DNA from: Actinokineospora auranticolor
Lineage (GTDB): Bacteria; Actinomycetota; Actinomycetes; Mycobacteriales; Pseudonocardiaceae
DNA length: 64,000 nucleotides
Direction: 5' to 3'
NCBI RefSeq assembly: GCF_002934265.1
Contig: NZ_PTIX01000031.1
Span: 1-64,000 of the forward strand
This document shows, one piece after another, positions 59,539 to 64,000 of the stretch (positions are counted from its first letter, which is position 1; every line of letters begins with the position of its first letter). The translations under genes and the position numbers were made by a program. The notes under the pieces are model-generated. The model ran no database searches. It had not been told where the DNA came from and saw nothing but the letters and a program-made list of their open reading frames with translations.

Positions 59539-61902
59539 CTAGCGGACGTCTCCCGGTAGCGCGACGCTCAGTTCGGCGGCGTGGTCCCGGTGCTGCCGCG
59601 CGGCCAGCGGGTGGCCGGCGGCCTCGGCGACCGACGCCAGGTCGCGCAGGGTCTCGACCTGGCGCTGGGGTTGGCCCGCCCGCCCGAACAGCGCGAAGGC
59701 GTCGTGCAGGCGGGACCGGGCCTCGTCGAGGTCGCCGCTGGTGTGGGCGAGTCTGCCCCAGGTCTGCGACACGCGGGCCTGGCCGACGGTCGACGCGCTG
59801 GCCCGGAACAGGGTCATGGCCTCCGCGCAGTTGGCCAGGGCCGGGGTGAGGTCGCCGAGGGCGGCGTGGTTCTGGGCGGCGCGCAAGAGGACGTAGGCGC
59901 GCAGCGCGTGGTCGATGGGGGTGCCGTCGACGGGAGGCGGGCGGAAGAACTCCAGGCACGCGGCGAACTCGGCCGCGGCGGCGCGGTGGTCGCCGTGCTG
60001 GTGGCGGTTCGCGCCGCGGTACATCCGGGCCAGGTGCAGGCCCAAGTGGTCGTCGGCCCGGTCGAACAGCTCGACGGCCTCGTCGAGCAGCCGCGGGTGG
60101 TCGGCGGTGGGGTCGCAGTTGGCCAGGTAGACCCGTGCCCACGCCTGTTCCCGCAGGTCCCCCACCGCCTCGGCGGCCGTGCGGGCGGACCTGGCCATGT
60201 CCGCCGCGTCCGCCGAGCGGGCGAACAGGGCGTGCAGCGTCCACGAGAGGAACCCGCGCAGCACGGCCTCGTCGTGCCTGCTGCCGGTGGCCAGCGCCGA
60301 GTCGAGGCCCAGGCCGAACACCTCCAGCCAGGTGGCGGCCGTGCCGCCGATCTCGGAGTACCAGTGCATCGCCTCGGCCAGCTCGATCACCGCCCGGTGC
60401 TCGCCGCGCGCGGCCGTGCCGCGCAGCGCGCCCAGCCAGTTCGACTCCTCCTCCCGCAGCCAACGCCCGGCTTCGACGTCGTCGGCGAAGGACGGGCCCA
60501 CCGGGGCGGGGGTGCTCGACGGCCGGAAGTGACCGCCCGCGGCGGCCGTGGCGGTGCGCACCAGCCACTCGACGAGTCGGGCTTCCGCCTCGCGGGCGGC
60601 CTGGGGCGGTTCGTCGCGGGCCAGGCACTCGGCGGCGAACACCCGCAGCAGGTCGTGGAACTGGTACCGGTCCTCCACCTGGGACAGCAGCAGCAGGCTG
60701 GCGTCAGCCAGCTCCTCCAGGACGGCGCCCGCGTCCTCCTCGTCGAGGCCGGTGAGGGCGGCGACGGCCCCGGCACCGAAGTCCGCGCCCGGCACCAGCG
60801 CGAGCCTGCGGAACGCGGTGGCCGCCCGCGCGCTCAGCTGCCGGTAAGACAAGTCGAACACGTCCCGCACGCCCAGGTCCCCGGCGGTGAGCGTGGACAG
60901 CCGCCTGCCGCGGTCCCGCAACTGGCCGACCAGGCGGCCGATGGGCCACCGCGCGCGGCCTGCCAGGCGGTTGCCCGCGATGCGCAGCGCCAGCGGCAAC
61001 CGGCCGCACAGCTCGACCAGCTCACCGGCCGCGTCGGGCTCGTCGGCCACCCTGGTGGGTCCCGCGATGGTCGACACCAGCGCCACCGCGGCGGCCCGGT
61101 CCAGCACGTCCAGCACGAACCGGCTGACGCCCGTGAGGCCGAGCAGCATCTGGCGGCTGGTCACCAGCGTCAGGCAGCGCGGGCCGCCGACCAGCAGCGG
61201 GCGCACCTGGGCCTCCTCGGCCGCGTCGTCGAGCACGAGCAGGGCGCGGCGGTCCTTGAGCAGGAACCGGCACAGGTTGGTGCGCTGCTCGAGCTCGGCC
61301 GGGACGCGGACGCCGTCGACACCCATCGACCGCAGGACCACGTGCAGCAGGTCGGTGGGCGTGCGCGGTTCGGACGACATGCCGCGCAGCTTGAGGAAGA
61401 CCTGCCCGTCGGGGAACCTCGGGGCGAGGGCGTGGGCGGCGCTGGTGGCCAGGGTCGTCTTGCCGGTGCCGGGTGGACCGGTCAGCACCAGGACGGTTCC
61501 GGCGCGCTCGCCCGTGGCCACCTCCTCGGCCAGTTCCCGCAACGCCCCCAGTTCCCGCTCGCGACCGGACAGGTCGTCGATGTCCGGTGGCAGCGCCCCG
61601 ACCAGCGCGCCGCTGAACACCCGCGCGTCCGCCGCGGTGGAGGCGGTGCGCAGCCGCGCGGCTTTGGCGGACGTCTGGAAGTGGTCCAGCTCGATCTCGG
61701 TCAGCCGCAGTGGACCGGCGAGCGCCGCGACGGTGCGCCGCTGCGGGCTCTTGGCCACGCCGCGCTCGATGTCGCTGATCGCCCGGACGCTGATCCCCGT
61801 GCGCTCGGACAGCTCCTCCTGCGTGAGGCGCGCGCGTTCCCGGTGCGCCCGCAGCAGGACGCTGAAGGCCGCGGGTGGGAGGTCGCCGGACGCGTGGGGC
61901 AT
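59539..61902 (-). CDS. XRE-NB-ARC-TPR regulator (AfsR/SARP-related STAND ATPase)
   Basis: This 787-residue STAND-type regulator has an N-terminal XRE helix-turn-helix (about 12-70; RARLTQEELSERTGISVRAISDIERG). An NB-ARC ATPase follows (about 110-430), with Walker A LTGPPGTGKTTLA, Walker B ALLVLDDAA, and GLPL-like CGRLPLALRIAGNRLAG. C-terminal TPR-like repeats end it (about 480-780; RAYVLLRAAQNHAALGDLTPALANCAEAM). Such proteins act as ATP-dependent switches, and some control antibiotic production. It lies beyond the frameshifted remnant and may be outside the cluster. The ATG at 61902 precedes the helix-turn-helix by 11 residues. Confidence 0.86.
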   Translation of the reverse strand: MPHASGDLPPAAFSVLLRAHRERARLTQEELSERTGISVRAISDIERGVAKSPQRRTVAALAGPLRLTEIELDHFQTSAKAARLRTASTAADARVFSGALVGALPPDIDDLSGRERELGALRELAEEVATGERAGTVLVLTGPPGTGKTTLATSAAHALAPRFPDGQVFLKLRGMSSEPRTPTDLLHVVLRSMGVDGVRVPAELEQRTNLCRFLLKDRRALLVLDDAAEEAQVRPLLVGGPRCLTLVTSRQMLLGLTGVSRFVLDVLDRAAAVALVSTIAGPTRVADEPDAAGELVELCGRLPLALRIAGNRLAGRARWPIGRLVGQLRDRGRRLSTLTAGDLGVRDVFDLSYRQLSARAATAFRRLALVPGADFGAGAVAALTGLDEEDAGAVLEELADASLLLLSQVEDRYQFHDLLRVFAAECLARDEPPQAAREAEARLVEWLVRTATAAAGGHFRPSSTPAPVGPSFADDVEAGRWLREEESNWLGALRGTAARGEHRAVIELAEAMHWYSEIGGTAATWLEVFGLGLDSALATGSRHDEAVLRGFLSWTLHALFARSADAADMARSARTAAEAVGDLREQAWARVYLANCDPTADHPRLLDEAVELFDRADDHLGLHLARMYRGANRHQHGDHRAAAAEFAACLEFFRPPPVDGTPIDHALRAYVLLRAAQNHAALGDLTPALANCAEAMTLFRASASTVGQARVSQTWGRLAHTSGDLDEARSRLHDAFALFGRAGQPQRQVETLRDLASVAEAAGHPLAARQHRDHAAELSVALPGDVR

Positions 61903-62213
61903 GCCCCAAATGAATCACGCCCGCGAGAAGTGTTCCAACTCACCGGGAGCGCGCCGACCGCCGGGGACCGGGGTGGCGGAGGGTCCGATCGACCCGGCGC
62001 GCGCCACCGCCACAGCGGATGACCGGGCATTTCACCCGGACCCGCCGCTCCCGGAACCGCGGTCCGGGCCGTGCCGGGTGTGTTCGTTGACACCCGGTGC
62101 AACCCCGGGACCGGTGGTTCCGCACGCACGACCCGGTTCTGCCGGTGGTTCCTCGTGGCGCTCCCGGTCCGGCGCCGCTCTACTGGCGGCACACCCCATC
62201 GCCAGGAGCCACC

Positions 62214-62480
62214 GTGAACCAGGGACCCACCCGCCCCCGCCACGAACCCGACGAGCGCCGGGTGACCCTGGTCGTCTCGGTCGACGACCCGCGCGCCGCC
62301 GACGACCTCGGCGCCCGGATCGGCGCGGCCATCGAACGCTCGGCGGGCCGCACCGAGGAGCGGCGCGTGCCGCTCTGCGAGCCGGAACCGGAACACTCCA
62401 TCCAGGACTTGCTCGCGGGCCGGGTCACCTGGGACGAGCTGACCACCTGCCGCAAGCGACCGGCCCACGACGAGCCGTAA
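62214..62480 (+). CDS. Small hypothetical protein
   Basis: This 88-residue hydrophilic protein (VTLVVSVDDPRAADDLGARIGAAIERSAG, EHSIQDLLAGRVTWDELTTCRK) has no membrane segment. I recognise no family. The GTG at 62214 follows CAGGAG (62203-62208) at good distance, and a strong terminator begins 14 bases after the stop, so it is a real transcription unit. It is divergent from the regulator at 59539-61902, from which it is separated by 311 bases. That gap shows no repeats or coding frame I can support. Confidence 0.55.
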   Translation: MNQGPTRPRHEPDERRVTLVVSVDDPRAADDLGARIGAAIERSAGRTEERRVPLCEPEPEHSIQDLLAGRVTWDELTTCRKRPAHDEP

Positions 62481-62493
62481 CCGGATCCGATGA

Positions 62494-62529
62494 CGGCGGC
62501 GCCCGACCTGGTCAGGTCGGGCGCCGCCG
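62494..62529 (+). terminator. Hairpin terminator
   Basis: A perfect 16-bp stem pairs CGGCGGCGCCCGACCT (62494-62509) with AGGTCGGGCGCCGCCG (62514-62529) around a four-base loop. It follows the small gene at 62214-62480 and is followed by TTGT. Confidence 0.85.
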
Positions 62530-63359
62530 TTGTCGTCGTGTTGTCCCGTTGTTGGCCCCCCGGTTTCCCGGCGGACAACAGTTCCGTGTATGCGGCGCGG
62601 CCGGATGTCCACACGGGAGTCGCCGAACCCCGAGCGGGGCCGACCACCGTCAGGCGGGTGCGGTCCACGTTCCCTGCGCGCGTGGACCGCACCCGGGTGG
62701 GCCGGGCGTGACCGACCTGGCCTGCGCCGCCGCGGCGCGTGTCCGTCCGAGACACGGCCGCGGCGGCCCGTTCAGTACACGGCATGCGGCGGCCCGACAC
62801 CACGCAGAACGACCGGCAGAAACAGCGGTTCTCGGCTGTCCGGCCGGCTCGCCCTGCCCGCGATCCTCGCCCCGGACTTGACCACTAGGACGAAACAGAC
62901 AAGCCGCGGGCGGTCCACACCGCCCGGAACCGTTGGGGCAGACGACCGTCGATTCCGGGCAATGCCGCGCCGCGAGCAGGGCCGGGCGGGGTCGACACGT
63001 GCCACGCCGCGACGGCGCAGTCACCGACGGGGAGCAGCCAGGTCCTTTGTGGATTACCCGGAGGGGTGGTCGGGTCGTCGGAGCCGACCCAGGTGGAGCC
63101 CTGGGGCGACGTGGCGGCGATCGAGCGCGGGCTGACCGTCGCGCACCGGTCGCCGCGGCAGGCGGCGCGCCCGCCGTCGTGGGACACCGCGCACTTGATC
63201 TCGTTCTACCGCAGGCTGATCTACTCGCCGAGTCGACGCTCCTGACCTCGGTGCGCAGCGCCCCGACCGACCGCCGATCGCGCGAACGCCCGTCGCGCGG
63301 TGGCGGGTCCGGCGGTGGTGCCCGGTGTCAGGTCGCCGGGCACCACCCGAGGCCTCGGG
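62530..63359. other. Intergenic region, 830 bp, possibly with a gene fragment
   Basis: No convincing complete gene is present. A short plus-strand frame at 63066-63245 (EPWGDVAAIERGLTVAHRSP, WDTAHLISFYRRLIY) has a protein-like composition over about 50 residues but no proper ribosome site. It may be a fragment. An inverted GGTGGTGCCCGG and CCGGGCACCACC pair at 63312-63347 may end the leftward LuxR gene. Codon bias elsewhere in this stretch is weak. Confidence 0.35.
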
Positions 63360-63953
63360 TCAGATCAGGCCCGCGCGCAGGGCGTGGGCGACCGCGTGCT
63401 GGCGGTTGCGCACGCCGAGCCTGCTCGCCACGCCGTGGATCAGGTTCTTCACGGTGCGCGCCGAGTAGCCGAGGCTGATGGCGATCTCTTCGGTGGTGCA
63501 CCCGTCGGCGAGCAGGCGCAGCACCTCGCGCTCGCGGGGTTCGACCACCGGCGCCAAGGGGGCGGGCAGCGCGGCGACGAAGCCCTCGACCAACTCGGCG
63601 GCCGACACGTCGGCGGCGGGCTCGACCGCCAGCACGGTGTCGGCCAGCCGGTCCCCGGTCGTCGCGGCCAGCGGCAGGACGACCCGCACCCGGTGCGCCA
63701 CCAGCCGCCGCGCGTCGCCCGCGCCGAGGCGGTCGGTCACCAGCACGACCGGCAGACCCGGGTCGACCACCGCCCGCGCCAGCATGGCCACCCCGTCGGG
63801 GGCGAGCCGGTCCACCGCGATCACCAGCAGGTCCGCCTGCCGGGCCCGGTGCGCGGGCGGCACCACCAGCCCCGGTCTCCTGGCCAGGCAGGCGGTGATA
63901 CCCGCCAGCAGCAAGGGATCCACGGTGCGCACCACAACGGTTCTCCTTCGCAC
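63360..63953 (-). CDS. Orphan LuxR-type regulator with a degenerate receiver-like domain
   Basis: This 197-residue protein has a C-terminal LuxR helix-turn-helix (about 138-192; PREREVLRLLADGCTTEEIAISLGYSARTVKNLIHGVASRLG). The N-terminal domain is laid out like a receiver (VVVRTVDPLLLAGITACLA, LLVIAVDRLAPDG, GLPVVLVTD). The paired acidic residues at the start and the usual LLDLxMP around the phosphorylated Asp are missing. It is probably controlled by ligand or protein binding rather than phosphorylation. There is no kinase gene nearby. The remaining 47 bases of the window upstream contain nothing recognisable. Confidence 0.8.
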   Translation of the reverse strand: MRRRTVVVRTVDPLLLAGITACLARRPGLVVPPAHRARQADLLVIAVDRLAPDGVAMLARAVVDPGLPVVLVTDRLGAGDARRLVAHRVRVVLPLAATTGDRLADTVLAVEPAADVSAAELVEGFVAALPAPLAPVVEPREREVLRLLADGCTTEEIAISLGYSARTVKNLIHGVASRLGVRNRQHAVAHALRAGLI

Positions 63954-64000
63954 GAACGCCTCCCCACGCCGGTCCCACCGGCTGTCGTCACGTGTTCGGT

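Noticed and set aside
1..64000. CRISPR arrays, tRNA or rRNA genes
   Set aside because: No regularly spaced repeats and no cloverleaf or rRNA-like segments were noticed on either strand. A tRNAscan or Infernal run would be needed to be certain.

Overview
The window is very GC-rich, with dense, often overlapping genes, GTG starts as well as ATG, and actinobacterial families (a SARP regulator, large LuxR and AfsR-like regulators, an arabinofuranosyltransferase of the AftB/GT-C type). This fits a filamentous actinomycete, most likely of the Pseudonocardiales (Actinosynnema, Saccharothrix or Lentzea type). The genus is an inference.

Layout. 1-810 is a decayed flank: a transposase C-terminus, a broken paralogue of the membrane protein at 5627-6262, and a methyltransferase stub. 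826-4668 holds regulators (response regulator, histidine kinase, SARP) and a UbiA-type prenyltransferase. 4788-6262 are two ordinary membrane protein genes. 6341-33655 is the main nonribosomal peptide (NRPS) cluster: a leftward operon (iron-sulfur flavoprotein, aryl-CoA-ligase-like enzyme, anthranilate synthase pair, NRPS, DAHP synthase), a type II thioesterase, an exporter, and two rightward operons (C-S lyase-like PLP enzyme, SHMT-like PLP enzyme, NRPS with thioesterase; then a third NRPS followed without a gap by a complete six-gene methionine salvage pathway). 33786-45074 holds genes with no obvious link to the pathway. 46164-57570 is a further operon: a fourth NRPS with a heterocyclisation domain, two VOC proteins, an S9 peptidase, an MFS transporter and a phosphoserine-phosphatase-like enzyme. 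57555-64000 holds small genes, a frameshifted ATPase remnant and two more regulators.

How the genes may work together (inference). DAHP synthase and the TrpE/TrpG pair, which has the alanine of the PIAGT motif, supply anthranilate or a close relative. A PaaK-like ligase and NRPS A domains lacking the usual Asp235 may activate aryl or other non-alpha-amino acids. The Cy-A-PCP part of the fourth NRPS reads as cysteine-specific and would make a thiazoline. Two C-A-PCP proteins, one ending in a thioesterase with a cysteine nucleophile, would add further residues and release the product. The salvage operon implies that biosynthesis turns S-adenosylmethionine into 5'-methylthioadenosine in bulk, as when the aminobutyrate part of SAM is used to build a residue. 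The two PLP enzymes and the A domain of the third NRPS are the candidate users. No MbtH-like protein, phosphopantetheinyl transferase, P450 or intact methyltransferase is seen.

Regulation. Four promoters share 7-bp direct repeats of the type xTAACCx, 11 bp apart, then exactly 8 bp and a TANNTT -10 box. This is the layout expected for SARP activators. A fifth copy with a poorer -10 box lies before the third NRPS. The sites link the 46-kb operon to the main cluster despite the 12-kb gap. Three NRPS genes and the peptidase gene each carry a TTA codon, so bldA-type control is possible.
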